This document shows positions 51,119 to 62,321 of a stretch of 64,000 nucleotides of DNA, one piece after another. The stretch comes from Pseudomonas botevensis. GTDB lineage: Bacteria > Pseudomonadota > Gammaproteobacteria > Pseudomonadales > Pseudomonadaceae. How positions within the stretch are numbered: position 1 is the first letter of the stretch; each line of letters begins with the position of its first letter. Below the pieces are notes generated by a model, which worked only from the letters and a program-made list of their open reading frames with translations, searched no databases and was not told the origin of the DNA. The position numbers and the translations under genes were made by a program. The stretch lies in NCBI RefSeq assembly GCF_019145475.1, contig NZ_JAHTKI010000005.1, positions 62,001-126,000 on the forward strand. Direction: 5' to 3'.

Positions 51119-52453
51119 TTACGATTCGGTGTGGCCGCTGATGCGCTGGCCCCAGGCCCGGGCGGTGGCGCCCAGTTGTTCTTCGTCCAGGCGGGTCAGG
51201 CGCCGGTCGTCGAGCAGTTGTTTGCCGGCGACCCACAGGTGTTTGACGCAATCGCGACCAGTGGCATAAATAAGCTGCGAAACCGGGTCGTAGACCGGCT
51301 GCTGTGCCAGGCCCGACAGATCGAAAGCGACGATGTCCGCCGCCTTGCCGATTTCCAGCGAACCGACTTCGGTATCGATGCCCAGTGCCCGCGCGCCGTT
51401 GAGCGTCGCCATGCGCAAGGCGCGGTGGGCGTCCAGTGCGGTGGCCGAGCCGGCGACGGCTTTGGCCAGCAACGCAGCGGTACGGGTTTCGCCGAGCAGA
51501 TCCAGATCGTTGTTGCTCGCCGCGCCATCGGTGCCGACCGCCACATTGACCCCGGCCTGCCACAGGCGCTCGACGGGGCAGAAGCCGCTGGCCAGTTTCA
51601 GGTTCGATTCGGGACAGTGGATCACGCTGGTGTTGCTTTCTACCAGCAACGCCAGGTCATCTTCGCTGATCTGAGTCATGTGTACGGCCTGGAAGCGCGG
51701 CCCGAGAAGGCCGAGGCGACCGAGGCGGGCCAGCGGTCGTTCGCCGCGCTGCTCGACCGCCTGCTGCACTTCGAACGCGGTTTCATGCACGTGCATGTGG
51801 ATCGCGGCGTCCAGTTCTTCGGCGATCACCCGGATTTTTTCCAGGTTCTCATCGCCAACGGTGTAGGGTGCATGGGGGCCGAAGGTGATCTTGATCCGGT
51901 CGTGATGCTTCAGGTCGCCGAACAGTTCGACGCCCTGACGGATGGCTTCATCGGCGCTGCCGGCTCCAGGGATCGGGAAATCGAGGATCGGAATGGCGAT
52001 CTGCGCACGGATTCCGCTGTTGTGAACGCGTTCGCTGGCAACCTTCGGGAAGAAATACATGTCAGAGAAACAGGTGATGCCACCTTTTATCTGCTCGGCG
52101 ATGGCCAGGTCGGTGCCGTCACGCACGAAGGCTTCATCGACCCATTTGGCTTCGGCCGGCCAGATATGGTTTTCCAGCCAGGTCATCAGCGGCAGATCGT
52201 CGGCCAGGCCACGGAACAGGGTCATCGCCGCATGGCCGTGAGCGTTGATCAGGCCGGGGGCAAGCAGCACGTCCGGCAGTTCGCGAATTTCGGCGGCGTT
52301 GCACTTCAGCGCTTCGCTGCGCGGGCCGATGAATACGATGCGACCGTCGCGGATGCCCAGGCCATGCTCCTTGAGCACCACGCCTGCAGGTTCGACGGGG
52401 ACCAGCCAGGTCGGCAGCAATAAGAGGTCGAGCGCAATGGCAGGTTTCGGCAT
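51119..52453 (-). CDS. mtaD: 5'-methylthioadenosine/S-adenosylhomocysteine deaminase (TRZ/ATZ family)
   Basis: 444 residues of the amidohydrolase superfamily, from the ATG at 52453. Metal ligands are visible in [15 protein letters not shown] (HxH), [17 protein letters not shown] and [13 protein letters not shown]. The P. aeruginosa orthologue in this position deaminates methylthioadenosine to methylthioinosine, and the gene divergent here is mtnA of the same salvage pathway, which supports the MTA role. The frame is open far upstream to 53695, but that part is a shadow of mtnA. Confidence 0.92.
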   Translation of the reverse strand: MPKPAIALDLLLLPTWLVPVEPAGVVLKEHGLGIRDGRIVFIGPRSEALKCNAAEIRELPDVLLAPGLINAHGHAAMTLFRGLADDLPLMTWLENHIWPAEAKWVDEAFVRDGTDLAIAEQIKGGITCFSDMYFFPKVASERVHNSGIRAQIAIPILDFPIPGAGSADEAIRQGVELFGDLKHHDRIKITFGPHAPYTVGDENLEKIRVIAEELDAAIHMHVHETAFEVQQAVEQRGERPLARLGRLGLLGPRFQAVHMTQISEDDLALLVESNTSVIHCPESNLKLASGFCPVERLWQAGVNVAVGTDGAASNNDLDLLGETRTAALLAKAVAGSATALDAHRALRMATLNGARALGIDTEVGSLEIGKAADIVAFDLSGLAQQPVYDPVSQLIYATGRDCVKHLWVAGKQLLDDRRLTRLDEEQLGATARAWGQRISGHTES

Positions 52454-52522
52454 CGAGGGTCGGTTCCAGTGCTTTTGTAAAGGATGGCGAAGTATACCCG
52501 AGCGTCTTCGCGGGCGGATCGC

Positions 52523-52528
52523 TATAAT
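52523..52528 (+). promoter_or_regulatory. -10 element of mtnA
   Basis: A perfect TATAAT lies 33 bases before the mtnA ATG in the 108-base divergent gap. No good -35 is seen at 16-18 bases. TATACT on the minus strand (52496-52491) may be the -10 for the deaminase gene. Confidence 0.5.
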
Positions 52529-52561
52529 CGGCGGCTTTTGTTCATGAGTGCGGGGTGAGGG

Positions 52562-53638
52562 ATGCGCGATCGTCTGTTGGCTGCGGAGAAAGTGAAGGCC
52601 ATCGATTGGCGCGATGGCGCGCTCTACCTGCTGGATCAGCGTGTTTTGCCGTTCGAGGAAACCTGGATCGCCTACACCAGCGCCGCCGGCGTGGCTGAAG
52701 CGATTCGCTCGATGGTGGTGCGCGGTGCGCCGGCCATTGGCATCAGCGCCGCCTATGGCATCGTGCTGGCGGCCCGGACCCGGGTTGCCGAAGGCGGCGA
52801 CTGGTGTGCCGCGCTGGAAGAGGATTTCGCGCTGCTGGCCGATTCCCGGCCGACGGCGGTCAACCTGTTCTGGGCGCTGGGCCGCATGCATGACCGGCTC
52901 GATCGCCTGAAGGACAACGCTGATCCGCTGGAGGCGCTGGAAGCTGAAGCCATCGCCATTCATGAAAGCGACCGTGAAGCCAACCTGACCATGGCGCAAC
53001 TGGGCGTGGATCTGATCCGCAAGCATCAGGGCAACGCCCAGGCGCTGCTCACCCACTGCAATACCGGCGCCCTGGCCACCGGTGGCTTCGGTACTGCGCT
53101 CGGGGTGATTCGCGGCGCGTTCATCGAAGGCATGGTCGAACGGGTCTATGCCGATGAAACCCGTCCATGGCTGCAAGGCTCGCGCCTGACCGCGTGGGAA
53201 CTGGCGAACGAAGGCATTCCGGTGACCCTGAGCGCCGACTCCGCCGCCGCGCACATCATGAAAACCAAGGGCGTGACCTGGGTGATCGTCGGCGCTGACC
53301 GGATCACCGCCAATGGCGACGTGGCGAACAAGATCGGCACCTATCAACTGGCGGTCAACGCCATGCACCACGGCGTACGTTTCATGGTGGTGGCACCGAG
53401 TTCGACCATCGACATGAACCTGGCCAGCGGCGATGACATTCCGATCGAGGAGCGTGCCGGCGCGGAGCTGCTGGAAGTCGGCGGCAAGCGGGTCGGGGCG
53501 GATGTCGAGGCGTTCAACCCGGTGTTCGACGTGACGCCGGCGGACCTGATCGACGCCATCGTCACCGAAAAAGGCATCGTCGAGCGCCCGGACACCGCGA
53601 AAATGGCGCAATTGATGTGCCGCAAGCGTTTGCACTGA
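52562..53638 (+). CDS. mtnA: S-methyl-5-thioribose-1-phosphate isomerase
   Basis: Isomerises methylthioribose 1-phosphate to methylthioribulose 1-phosphate in methionine salvage. 358 residues, with family motifs [16 protein letters not shown] (about 49-64), [20 protein letters not shown] (about 160-179) and [20 protein letters not shown] (about 240-259) containing the active-site Asp. It is divergent from the MTA deaminase gene and upstream of gyrA, as in other pseudomonads. Confidence 0.97.
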   Translation: MRDRLLAAEKVKAIDWRDGALYLLDQRVLPFEETWIAYTSAAGVAEAIRSMVVRGAPAIGISAAYGIVLAARTRVAEGGDWCAALEEDFALLADSRPTAVNLFWALGRMHDRLDRLKDNADPLEALEAEAIAIHESDREANLTMAQLGVDLIRKHQGNAQALLTHCNTGALATGGFGTALGVIRGAFIEGMVERVYADETRPWLQGSRLTAWELANEGIPVTLSADSAAAHIMKTKGVTWVIVGADRITANGDVANKIGTYQLAVNAMHHGVRFMVVAPSSTIDMNLASGDDIPIEERAGAELLEVGGKRVGADVEAFNPVFDVTPADLIDAIVTEKGIVERPDTAKMAQLMCRKRLH

Positions 53639-54051
53639 AGTCGTTGGTTCTCTTCGCGGGTAAGCCCTGGCTCTCACGGTTTTCTGTCCCGGCACGAAAT
53701 CTGTGAGGGCGGGTTCGCTCGCGAAAGCGCCGCAAAGTCAATAAACATTCACAAATCAAGCCCGATTTCCGCCTTCGATCCGCCTCTAAGCCCCTCTCGT
53801 CCCCGTTAAGCCTGTCATCGGTCAACTAACTATGCTCCATGCGCATCTGGGGGATAGGTGCGTGGCGGCTCTTGTGATAACATCCGGCGTTTTCCGAAGC
53901 CGCCCCACGGGGTTGTCTTCACTGCGCAAATCCATGTTCAACTTGTTGATTTGTCGTAAGTCGAAGCACGGCACTCTGTCTGCATCGACGAGCTTCGTCA
54001 GTCCCGCATGGACAAGGCGAGGTTTCACCAGAAAAAGGAATCAGGCTTCTC
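53639..54051. other. 413-base region between mtnA and gyrA
   Basis: It begins with a REP doublet (53646-53728) and contains the gyrA control region. A possible extended -10 is TGTGATAAC (about 53873-53881). The remainder is a leader of about 165 bases. Short open frames within it lack support. Confidence 0.6.
53646..53728. repeat. Imperfect REP doublet
   Basis: TTCGCGGGTAAGCCCTGGCT near 53653 and GAGGGCGGGTTCGCTCGCGA near 53705 are oppositely oriented, somewhat degenerate REP units. Confidence 0.7.
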
Positions 54052-56715
54052 ATGGGCGAACTGGCCAAAGAAATCCTCCCGGTCAATATCGAAGACGAGC
54101 TGAAACAGTCCTATCTCGACTACGCGATGAGCGTGATCGTCGGCCGTGCACTGCCGGATGCGCGCGATGGCCTCAAGCCTGTGCACCGTCGCGTGCTGTT
54201 CGCGATGAGCGAGCTGGGCAACGACTTCAACAAGCCGTACAAGAAATCCGCCCGTGTCGTCGGTGACGTGATCGGTAAGTATCACCCGCACGGTGACACT
54301 GCGGTGTACGACACCATCGTCCGCATGGCGCAGCCGTTCTCCCTGCGCTACCTGCTGGTCGACGGTCAGGGCAACTTCGGTTCGGTGGACGGCGACAACG
54401 CTGCGGCCATGCGATACACCGAAGTGCGCATGACCAAGCTGGCGCACGAGCTGCTGGCCGACCTGCACAAGGAAACCGTGGACTGGGTGCCGAACTACGA
54501 CGGCACCGAACTGATCCCGGCGGTCATGCCGACCCGCGTTCCGAACCTGCTGGTCAACGGTTCCAGCGGTATCGCCGTGGGCATGGCGACCAACATTCCG
54601 CCGCACAACCTCGGTGAAGTCATCGACGGTTGCCTGGCTCTCATCGACAATCCCGAGCTGACCGTCGATGAGCTGATGCAATACATTCCCGGCCCGGACT
54701 TCCCGACCGCCGCGATCATCAACGGTCGTGCCGGCATCATCGAAGCCTACCGCACCGGTCGCGGGCGCATTTACATGCGCGCGCGCTCGATCATCGAAGA
54801 CATCGACAAGGTCGGTGGCCGTCAGCAGATCGTCGTCACCGAGCTGCCTTACCAGCTGAACAAGGCGCGTCTGATCGAGAAGATCGCCGAGCTGGTCAAA
54901 GAGAAGAAGCTCGAAGGCATCACCGAGCTGCGCGACGAGTCCGACAAGGACGGTATGCGCGTCGTGATCGAACTGCGTCGCGGTGAAGTGCCGGAGGTGA
55001 TCCTCAACAACCTCTACGCCCAGACCCAGTTGCAGAGCGTGTTCGGCATCAACATCGTTGCGCTGATCGACGGCCGTCCACGGATCCTCAACCTCAAGGA
55101 TCTGCTGGAAGCCTTCGTTCGCCACCGTCGCGAAGTCGTTACCCGCCGTACCGTATTCGAACTGCGCAAGGCCCGCGAGCGTGGTCACATCCTTGAAGGC
55201 CAGGCCGTCGCCCTGTCGAACATCGACCCGGTGATCGCCCTGATCAAGGCCTCGCCGACCCCGTCGGAAGCTAAAGAGGCGCTGGTCAGCACGCCTTGGG
55301 AATCCAGCGCGGTGATGACCATGGTCGAGCGCGCCGGTGCCGATTCGTGCCGTCCGGAAAATCTCGATCCGCAATACGGTCTGCGCGACGGCAAGTACTT
55401 CCTGTCGCCGGAACAGGCGCAAGCCATCCTGGAACTGCGCCTGCACCGCCTGACCGGTCTGGAGCACGAGAAGCTGCTGGCCGAGTACCAGGAGATCCTC
55501 AACCAGATCGGCGAGCTGATCCGCATCCTCAATAGCGCCGTGCGCCTGATGGAAGTGATCCGCGAAGAACTGGAAGTGATCCGCGCCGAATACGGCGATG
55601 TGCGCCGCACCGAGATCCTCGATGCGCGCCTCGACCTGACCCTGGGTGACATGATCCCGGAAGAAGAGCGCGTCGTGACCATTTCCCACGGCGGTTATGC
55701 CAAGACCCAGCCGCTGGCGGCGTACCAGGCCCAGCGTCGTGGCGGTAAAGGCAAATCGGCTACCGGCGTCAAGGATGAGGACTACATCGCTCACCTGCTG
55801 GTCGCCAACAGCCACACCACGCTGCTGCTGTTCTCCAGCAAGGGCAAGGTGTACTGGCTCAAGACCTACGAGATCCCGGAAGCCTCCCGCGCCGCCCGTG
55901 GTCGTCCGCTGGTCAACCTGCTGCCGCTGGATGATGGCGAGTACATCACCACCATGCTGCCGGTCGAGGAATACACCGAAGGTCACTACATCTTCATGGC
56001 GACCGCCAACGGCACCGTGAAGAAAACCCCGCTGGAATCCTTCAGCCGTCAGCGCAGCGTCGGTCTGATCGCGCTGGAACTGGACGAAGGCGACGTGCTG
56101 ATCTCCGCCGCCATCACCGATGGCGAGCGTGAAGTGATGCTGTTCTCCGACGGCGGCAAGGTCACTCGCTTCAAGGAATCCGACGTTCGCGCCATGGGTC
56201 GTACCGCTCGCGGTGTGCGCGGCATGCGTCTGCCGGAAGGCCAGAAGCTGATTTCCATGCTGATTCCGGAAGAAGGCAGCCAGATCCTCACCGCTTCCGA
56301 GCGCGGCTACGGCAAGCGCACCGCGATCACCGAGTTCCCTGAGTACAAGCGTGGCGGCCAGGGCGTTATCGCCATGGTCAGCAACGAGCGTAACGGCCGT
56401 CTGGTCGGCGCGGTCCAGGTGCTCGATGGCGAGGAAATCATGCTGATTTCCGACCAGGGCACACTGGTGCGTACCCGTGTCGACGAAGTGTCGAGCCTGG
56501 GTCGTAACACTCAGGGCGTGACCCTGATCAAACTGGCCAAGGATGAAACCCTGGTCGGCCTGGAGCGGGTTCAGGAGCCGTCGGAAGTCGAGGGTGAAGA
56601 GTTTGAAGGTGAAGAAGGCGTCGAGCTGGAAGATGGCGTGATCGGCGCCGAACCGGACGATGCGGTCGACAACCTGCAGGCGGACGCCGCAGACGAAGAA
56701 GAGTCGCAAGACTAA
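54052..56715 (+). CDS. gyrA: DNA gyrase subunit A
   Basis: 887 residues. The breakage-reunion domain has catalytic Tyr122 ([14 protein letters not shown]). The quinolone-resistance region reads [14 protein letters not shown] with Thr83 and Asp87, the sensitive wild-type state for Pseudomonas. The GyrA box is seen as QRRGGKG (about 562-568), and the beta-pinwheel C-terminal domain continues to an acidic tail of about 50 residues rich in Glu/Asp. The ATG follows GAAAAAGGAATCAGG. Confidence 0.98.
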   Translation: MGELAKEILPVNIEDELKQSYLDYAMSVIVGRALPDARDGLKPVHRRVLFAMSELGNDFNKPYKKSARVVGDVIGKYHPHGDTAVYDTIVRMAQPFSLRYLLVDGQGNFGSVDGDNAAAMRYTEVRMTKLAHELLADLHKETVDWVPNYDGTELIPAVMPTRVPNLLVNGSSGIAVGMATNIPPHNLGEVIDGCLALIDNPELTVDELMQYIPGPDFPTAAIINGRAGIIEAYRTGRGRIYMRARSIIEDIDKVGGRQQIVVTELPYQLNKARLIEKIAELVKEKKLEGITELRDESDKDGMRVVIELRRGEVPEVILNNLYAQTQLQSVFGINIVALIDGRPRILNLKDLLEAFVRHRREVVTRRTVFELRKARERGHILEGQAVALSNIDPVIALIKASPTPSEAKEALVSTPWESSAVMTMVERAGADSCRPENLDPQYGLRDGKYFLSPEQAQAILELRLHRLTGLEHEKLLAEYQEILNQIGELIRILNSAVRLMEVIREELEVIRAEYGDVRRTEILDARLDLTLGDMIPEEERVVTISHGGYAKTQPLAAYQAQRRGGKGKSATGVKDEDYIAHLLVANSHTTLLLFSSKGKVYWLKTYEIPEASRAARGRPLVNLLPLDDGEYITTMLPVEEYTEGHYIFMATANGTVKKTPLESFSRQRSVGLIALELDEGDVLISAAITDGEREVMLFSDGGKVTRFKESDVRAMGRTARGVRGMRLPEGQKLISMLIPEEGSQILTASERGYGKRTAITEFPEYKRGGQGVIAMVSNERNGRLVGAVQVLDGEEIMLISDQGTLVRTRVDEVSSLGRNTQGVTLIKLAKDETLVGLERVQEPSEVEGEEFEGEEGVELEDGVIGAEPDDAVDNLQADAADEEESQD

Positions 56716-56779
56716 CCAAATCGTAGCAGGGCAGAGTGTTTGCTCTGTCCGCTACCGTGATTGCATAGCGAGAGTGGAT

Positions 56780-57865
56780 GTGAGCAAACGAGCCTATAAC
56801 TTCTGCGCAGGTCCCGCTGCGCTGCCTGAAGCTGTCCTGTTGCGTGCCCAGTCCGAGATGCTCGACTGGCACGGCAAGGGTCTGTCGGTCATGGAAATGA
56901 GCCATCGCAGCGATGACTACGTGGCCATTGCCGAGAAGGCCGAGCAAGACCTGCGCGACCTGCTGTCCATCCCCTCCAATTACAAAGTGCTGTTCCTGCA
57001 GGGCGGCGCGAGCCAACAGTTCGCCGAGATTCCGCTGAACCTGCTGCCCGAGAACGGCACTGCCGACTATGTCGAAACCGGCATCTGGTCGAAGAAAGCC
57101 ATCGAGGAAGCGCGTCGCTTCGGCAATGTCAACGTTGCCGCCAGCGCCAAGCCTTATGACTACCTGGCCATCCCTGGCCAGAACGAGTGGAAGCTGACTC
57201 CGGGTGCGGCCTATCTGCACTATGCGTCCAACGAGACCATCGGCGGCCTGCAGTTCGACTGGGTACCCGAAGCCGGTGACGTTCCACTGGTGGTCGACAT
57301 GTCCTCCGATATCCTCTCGCGTCCGATCGATGTGTCGCAGTACGGCCTGATCTACGCCGGCGCGCAGAAGAACATCGGTCCGAGCGGTCTGGTCGTGGTG
57401 ATCGTCCGTGAAGACCTGCTGGGCCGCGCCCGCAGTTCCTGCCCGACCATGCTCGACTACAAGGTTTCGGCCGATAACGGCTCGATGTACAACACCCCGG
57501 CCACCTATTCCTGGTATCTCTCGGGTCTGGTCTTCGAGTGGCTGAAGGAGCAGGGTGGTGTCGCCGCGATGGAGCAGCGCAACAAGGCGAAGAAAGATCG
57601 CCTGTACGGCTTCATCGACAACAGCGACTTCTATACCAACCCGATCAACATCAACGCGCGCTCGTGGATGAACGTGCCGTTCCGCCTGGCTGACGAGCGT
57701 CTGGACAAGGCGTTCCTGGCCGGCGCCGACGCCCGTGGGCTGCTCAACCTCAAGGGTCATCGTTCGGTCGGCGGCATGCGTGCCTCGATCTACAACGCCT
57801 TGGGTCTGGACGCCGTCGAAGCGCTGGTCGGCTACATGGCTGAATTCGAGAAGGAGCATTCCTGA
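56780..57865 (+). CDS. serC: Phosphoserine aminotransferase
   Basis: 361 residues from a GTG start that yields MSKRAYNFCAGPAALPE, the usual N-terminus. The PLP lysine is in GLIYAGAQKNIGPSG (about 198). It serves serine and pyridoxal phosphate synthesis. The frame runs back into gyrA but the family start is clear. The stop overlaps the pheA ATG by one base (TGATG). Confidence 0.96.
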   Translation: MSKRAYNFCAGPAALPEAVLLRAQSEMLDWHGKGLSVMEMSHRSDDYVAIAEKAEQDLRDLLSIPSNYKVLFLQGGASQQFAEIPLNLLPENGTADYVETGIWSKKAIEEARRFGNVNVAASAKPYDYLAIPGQNEWKLTPGAAYLHYASNETIGGLQFDWVPEAGDVPLVVDMSSDILSRPIDVSQYGLIYAGAQKNIGPSGLVVVIVREDLLGRARSSCPTMLDYKVSADNGSMYNTPATYSWYLSGLVFEWLKEQGGVAAMEQRNKAKKDRLYGFIDNSDFYTNPININARSWMNVPFRLADERLDKAFLAGADARGLLNLKGHRSVGGMRASIYNALGLDAVEALVGYMAEFEKEHS

Positions 57866-58959
57866 TGTCCGAGCAGGAGCTCAAGGCGCTGCGCGTTCGT
57901 ATCGACAGCCTGGATGAGAAGATCCTCCAGCTGATCAGCGATCGCGCTCGCTGCGCCGAAGAGGTTGCACGGGTCAAGATGGCCAGTCTGGCCGAAGGCG
58001 AGCAGCCGGTGTTCTATCGTCCCGAGCGCGAGGCGCAGGTCCTCAAGCGTGTGATGGAGCGCAACAAGGGGCCGCTGGGCAACGAAGAAATGGCGCGCTT
58101 GTTCCGCGAAATCATGTCTTCGTGCCTGGCCCTCGAGAACCCGCTGAAGGTGGCCTACCTCGGTCCGGAAGGCACCTTCACTCAAGCGGCGGCCATGAAA
58201 CACTTCGGCCACGCCGTGATCAGCAAGCCGATGGCGGCCATTGACGAAGTGTTCCGCGAAGTGGCGGCCGGTGCGGTGAATTTTGGCGTGGTGCCGGTGG
58301 AGAACTCCACCGAAGGCGCGGTCAACCACACCCTCGACAGCTTCCTCGAGCACGACATGGTGATCTGCGGCGAAGTCGAGCTGCGCATTCACCATCACTT
58401 GCTGGTGGGCGAAAACACCAAGACCGACAGCATCAGCCGTATCTACTCCCACGCCCAGTCGCTGGCCCAGTGCCGCAAGTGGTTGGATGCCCATTACCCG
58501 AATGTCGAGCGCGTGGCGGTGTCGAGCAACGCCGAGGCAGCCAAGCGGGTCAAGGGTGAGTGGAACTCGGCGGCGATTGCCGGCGACATGGCGGCCGGGC
58601 TGTATGGTCTGACCCGTCTGGCCGAGAAAATCGAGGATCGTCCGGACAACTCCACGCGCTTCCTGATGATCGGTAACCAGGAAGTGCCGCCGACCGGCGA
58701 CGACAAGACATCGATCATCGTGTCCATGAGCAACAAGCCCGGCGCGCTCCACGAGCTGCTGGTGCCGTTCCATGACAACGGGATCGACCTGACCCGGATC
58801 GAAACCCGTCCGTCGCGCAGCGGCAAATGGACCTACGTGTTCTTCATCGACTTCGTCGGCCACCACCGTGATCCGTTGATCAAGGGTGTGCTGGAAAAGA
58901 TCAGTCAGGAAGCGGTAGCACTCAAAGTGCTGGGTTCCTACCCGAAAGCAGTTCTCTAA
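57865..58959 (+). CDS. pheA: Bifunctional chorismate mutase / prephenate dehydratase (P-protein)
   Basis: 364 residues in three parts: chorismate mutase (about 1-90, LRVRIDSLDEKILQLISDRA), prephenate dehydratase (about 92-270, VAYLGPEGTFTQAAAMKHFG and VPVENSTEGAVNHTLD), and an ACT domain (about 280-364) with GALHELLVPF and the phenylalanine-binding IETRPSR. It makes phenylpyruvate and is feedback-inhibited by phenylalanine in its family. It overlaps serC by one base. Confidence 0.97.
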   Translation: MSEQELKALRVRIDSLDEKILQLISDRARCAEEVARVKMASLAEGEQPVFYRPEREAQVLKRVMERNKGPLGNEEMARLFREIMSSCLALENPLKVAYLGPEGTFTQAAAMKHFGHAVISKPMAAIDEVFREVAAGAVNFGVVPVENSTEGAVNHTLDSFLEHDMVICGEVELRIHHHLLVGENTKTDSISRIYSHAQSLAQCRKWLDAHYPNVERVAVSSNAEAAKRVKGEWNSAAIAGDMAAGLYGLTRLAEKIEDRPDNSTRFLMIGNQEVPPTGDDKTSIIVSMSNKPGALHELLVPFHDNGIDLTRIETRPSRSGKWTYVFFIDFVGHHRDPLIKGVLEKISQEAVALKVLGSYPKAVL

Positions 58960-58972
58960 GGGGCGGTAGCAA

Positions 58973-60085
58973 ATGAGTGGCAATTTCCTCGCGCTGGCAC
59001 AGCCGGGCGTGCAACAACTTTCGCCGTACGTTCCGGGCAAGCCTGTGGATGAGCTGGCGCGCGAGCTGGATCTGGATCCGGCGAGCATCGTCAAACTGGC
59101 GAGCAACGAAAACCCGCTGGGCGCCAGCCCGAAAGCACTGGCGGCGATCCGCGAAGAGCTCGCCGAGCTGACCCGTTATCCCGACGGTAACGGCTTTGCG
59201 CTGAAGTCTCTGCTGGCCGAGCAGTGCCGTGTCGAACTGAACCAGGTCACCCTGGGCAATGGTTCCAACGACATTCTCGAACTGGTGGCGCGTGCGTATC
59301 TGGCCCCGGGCCTGAACGCCGTGTTCAGTGAGCACGCGTTTGCCGTTTACCCGATTGCCACGCAGGCGGTCGGCGCCCAGGCCAAGGTCGTTCCGGCCAA
59401 GGATTGGGGGCATGACCTGCCTGCGATGCTCGCGGCCATCGACGCCAACACCCGCGTGGTGTTCATCGCCAACCCGAACAACCCGACCGGCACCTGGTTC
59501 GGCGCCGAAGCGCTGGACGAGTTCCTGCAAGACGTGCCGGAACATGTGCTGGTGGTGCTGGACGAGGCCTACATCGAGTACGCCGAGGGCAGCGACCTGC
59601 CCGATGGCCTGGATTTTCTCGCCGCGTATCCAAACCTGCTGGTTTCGCGCACGTTCTCCAAGGCTTATGGTCTGGCGGCGTTGCGTGTCGGTTACGGTTT
59701 GTCCACGGCGGTCGTCGCAGATGTCCTGAACCGTGTTCGCCAGCCGTTCAACGTCAACAGCCTGGCGTTGGCCGCGGCGTGCGCGGCGCTGAAGGATGAC
59801 GAATATCTGGCGCAAAGCCGTCAGCTCAACGAGTCCGGCATGCAGCAACTGGAAGCGGGTTTCCGTGAGTTGGGGCTGAGCTGGATTCCATCCAAAGGCA
59901 ACTTCATCTGCGTCGATCTCGGCCAGGTGGCGGCGCCGGTGTTCCAGGGCTTGCTGCGCGAAGGCGTGATCGTGCGTCCGGTGGCCAACTACGGCATGCC
60001 TAACCATCTGCGGGTGACCATCGGTCTGCCGGCGGAAAACAGCCGCTTCCTCGAAGCGCTGCGCAAGGTTCTGGCTCGTGGGTGA
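58973..60085 (+). CDS. hisC: Histidinol-phosphate aminotransferase
   Basis: 370 residues, fold-type I. The PLP lysine is in SRTFSKAYGLAALRVGYG (about 228). The N-terminal LASNENPLGASPKAL and VFIANPNNPTGTW are typical. In this operon the enzyme probably also transaminates aromatic precursors, since HisC of this group sits among phenylalanine and tyrosine genes. That is inference from context. It overlaps the tyrA/aroA gene by 8 bases. Confidence 0.95.
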   Translation: MSGNFLALAQPGVQQLSPYVPGKPVDELARELDLDPASIVKLASNENPLGASPKALAAIREELAELTRYPDGNGFALKSLLAEQCRVELNQVTLGNGSNDILELVARAYLAPGLNAVFSEHAFAVYPIATQAVGAQAKVVPAKDWGHDLPAMLAAIDANTRVVFIANPNNPTGTWFGAEALDEFLQDVPEHVLVVLDEAYIEYAEGSDLPDGLDFLAAYPNLLVSRTFSKAYGLAALRVGYGLSTAVVADVLNRVRQPFNVNSLALAAACAALKDDEYLAQSRQLNESGMQQLEAGFRELGLSWIPSKGNFICVDLGQVAAPVFQGLLREGVIVRPVANYGMPNHLRVTIGLPAENSRFLEALRKVLARG

Positions 60086-62321
60086 TGTCACTGCGCTGCA
60101 ATCTGCTGCACCTATGATCGGGCGCCTGGTGGTGGTCGGTCTGGGATTGATCGGTGGTTCGTTTGCCAAAGGCATGCGTGAAAGCGGCCTGTGCCGTGAA
60201 GTGATCGGGGTCGATCTCGATCCGCAATCACGCAGGCTGGCGGTCGAGTTGGGCGTCGTGGATCGTTGCGAGGATGACCTCGTGGCGGCTTGTCAGGGCG
60301 CGGATGTGATTCAGCTGGCGGTGCCGATCCTGGCCATGGAAAAAGTGCTGGCCCGTCTGGCCGGCATGGATCTGGGGCAGGCGATCCTGACGGATGTCGG
60401 CAGCGCCAAGGGCAACGTGGTGCGTGCGGCGACCGAGGCGTTCGGCGGCGTGCCGGCGCGTTTCGTGCCGGGCCATCCGATTGCCGGTTCCGAGCAGAGC
60501 GGGGTCGAGGCTTCGAACGCCGAGCTGTTCCGTCGCCACAAGGTCATCCTCACGCCGCTGGAGCAGACCGACCCGGCTGCCCTGACGGTGGTCGATCGCC
60601 TGTGGCGTGAATTGGGCGCCGATGTCGAACATATGCAAGTCGAGCGTCACGACGAAGTGTTGGCAGCGACCAGTCATCTGCCGCACCTGCTGGCCTTCGG
60701 CCTGGTCGATTCGTTGGCCAAGCGCAATGAAAACCTGGAGATCTTCCGTTACGCTGCGGGCGGTTTCCGCGATTTCACAAGAATCGCCGGAAGCGACCCG
60801 GTGATGTGGCACGACATTTTTCTCGCCAATCGCGAGGCTGTCCTGCGCACACTCGATACATTTCGCAGCGACCTCGACGCCTTGCGCGACGCGGTCGATG
60901 CAGGGGATGGGCACCAATTGTTGGGCGTTTTCACGCGCGCCCGGGTTGCCCGCGAGCATTTCAGTAAAATCCTGGCCCGCAGGGCCTATGTGGACGCTAT
61001 GAATTCCAACGATCTGATCTTCCTGGCTCAACCTGGTGGCCGCCTGTCCGGTCGGATTCGCGTACCGGGTGACAAATCGATTTCCCACCGTTCGATCATG
61101 CTCGGTTCCCTGGCTGAAGGCGTGACCGAAGTCGAAGGCTTCCTCGAGGGCGAAGACGCCCTGGCGACCTTGCAGGCATTTCGCGACATGGGCGTGGTCA
61201 TCGAAGGTCCGCACCACGGTCGCGTGACCATTCACGGTGTCGGCCTGCATGGCCTGAAACCGGCTCCGGGCCCGATCTATCTGGGCAACTCCGGTACGTC
61301 GATGCGCCTGTTGTCCGGCCTGCTGGCCGCGCAGGATTTCGACAGCACCCTGACCGGCGACGCCTCGCTGTCCAAGCGCCCGATGAACCGTGTGGCCAAC
61401 CCGCTGCGGGAAATGGGCGCCGTGATCGAGACTGCTGCCGAAGGCCGTCCGCCGATGACCATTCGTGGCGGGCACAAGCTCAAGGGCTTGACCTACACCA
61501 TGCCGATGGCCAGTGCCCAGGTGAAATCGTGCCTGCTGCTGGCCGGTCTGTACGCCGAAGGCAAGACCACCGTCACCGAGCCTGCACCGACCCGTGACCA
61601 CACCGAGCGCATGCTGCGTGGTTTCGGTTACCCGGTGAGCGTCGATGGCGCCACGGCCTCGGTCGAGTCCGGCAACAAGTTGACTGCGACCCACATCGAA
61701 GTGCCGGGCGACATCTCGTCGTCGGCGTTCTTCCTGGTGGCGGCTTCGATTGCCGAAGGTTCGGAGCTGGTGCTGGAGCACGTCGGCATCAACCCGACCC
61801 GTACCGGCGTGATCGACATTCTGCGTCTGATGGGTGCCGACATCACGCTGGAAAACCAGCGTGAAGTGGGTGGCGAACCTGTGGCTGACCTGCGCGTGCG
61901 GGCAGCTAAACTCAAGGGTATCGAGATTCCGGAAGCGCTGGTTCCGCTGGCGATCGACGAATTCCCGGTGCTGTTCGTCGCGGCAGCCTGTGCCGAAGGG
62001 CGCACCGTGCTGACCGGCGCCGAAGAGCTGCGGGTCAAAGAGTCGGACCGGATCCAGGTCATGGCGGACGGTTTGCTGGCGCTGGGCGTCAAATGCGAGC
62101 CGACCCCGGACGGCATCATCATCGACGGCGGCCAGATCGGCGGCGGCGAAGTGCATGGTCACGGCGATCACCGGATTGCCATGGCTTTCAGCGTGGCCTC
62201 GTTGCGCGCTACGGCACCGATCCGCATCCATGATTGCGCCAACGTCGCGACGTCGTTCCCGAATTTCCTGGCGCTGTGCGCCCAGGTCGGCATTCGTGTA
62301 GCGCAAGAGGCTCAGTCGTGA
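60078..62321 (+). CDS. tyrA-aroA: Fused prephenate/arogenate dehydrogenase and EPSP synthase
   Basis: 747 residues in one open frame. Residues about 13-300 are a TyrA-type dehydrogenase: Rossmann motif [15 protein letters not shown] and [11 protein letters not shown]. From Met308 onward a complete EPSP synthase follows, with the [10 protein letters not shown] substrate loop near 330, the [11 protein letters not shown] segment and the AVKESDR-like [14 protein letters not shown]. It thus joins the tyrosine branch with the last shared enzyme before chorismate. The GTG start overlaps hisC; an ATG 12 codons later (MIGRLVVVG) is an alternative. Confidence 0.96.
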   Translation: MGDVTALQSAAPMIGRLVVVGLGLIGGSFAKGMRESGLCREVIGVDLDPQSRRLAVELGVVDRCEDDLVAACQGADVIQLAVPILAMEKVLARLAGMDLGQAILTDVGSAKGNVVRAATEAFGGVPARFVPGHPIAGSEQSGVEASNAELFRRHKVILTPLEQTDPAALTVVDRLWRELGADVEHMQVERHDEVLAATSHLPHLLAFGLVDSLAKRNENLEIFRYAAGGFRDFTRIAGSDPVMWHDIFLANREAVLRTLDTFRSDLDALRDAVDAGDGHQLLGVFTRARVAREHFSKILARRAYVDAMNSNDLIFLAQPGGRLSGRIRVPGDKSISHRSIMLGSLAEGVTEVEGFLEGEDALATLQAFRDMGVVIEGPHHGRVTIHGVGLHGLKPAPGPIYLGNSGTSMRLLSGLLAAQDFDSTLTGDASLSKRPMNRVANPLREMGAVIETAAEGRPPMTIRGGHKLKGLTYTMPMASAQVKSCLLLAGLYAEGKTTVTEPAPTRDHTERMLRGFGYPVSVDGATASVESGNKLTATHIEVPGDISSSAFFLVAASIAEGSELVLEHVGINPTRTGVIDILRLMGADITLENQREVGGEPVADLRVRAAKLKGIEIPEALVPLAIDEFPVLFVAAACAEGRTVLTGAEELRVKESDRIQVMADGLLALGVKCEPTPDGIIIDGGQIGGGEVHGHGDHRIAMAFSVASLRATAPIRIHDCANVATSFPNFLALCAQVGIRVAQEAQS

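Noticed and set aside
54025..56709. 894-residue minus-strand open frame
   Set aside because: Antisense to gyrA; phase effect of strong codon bias, with no domain.
60228..62306. 692-residue minus-strand open frame
   Set aside because: Antisense to tyrA-aroA, with no supporting features.
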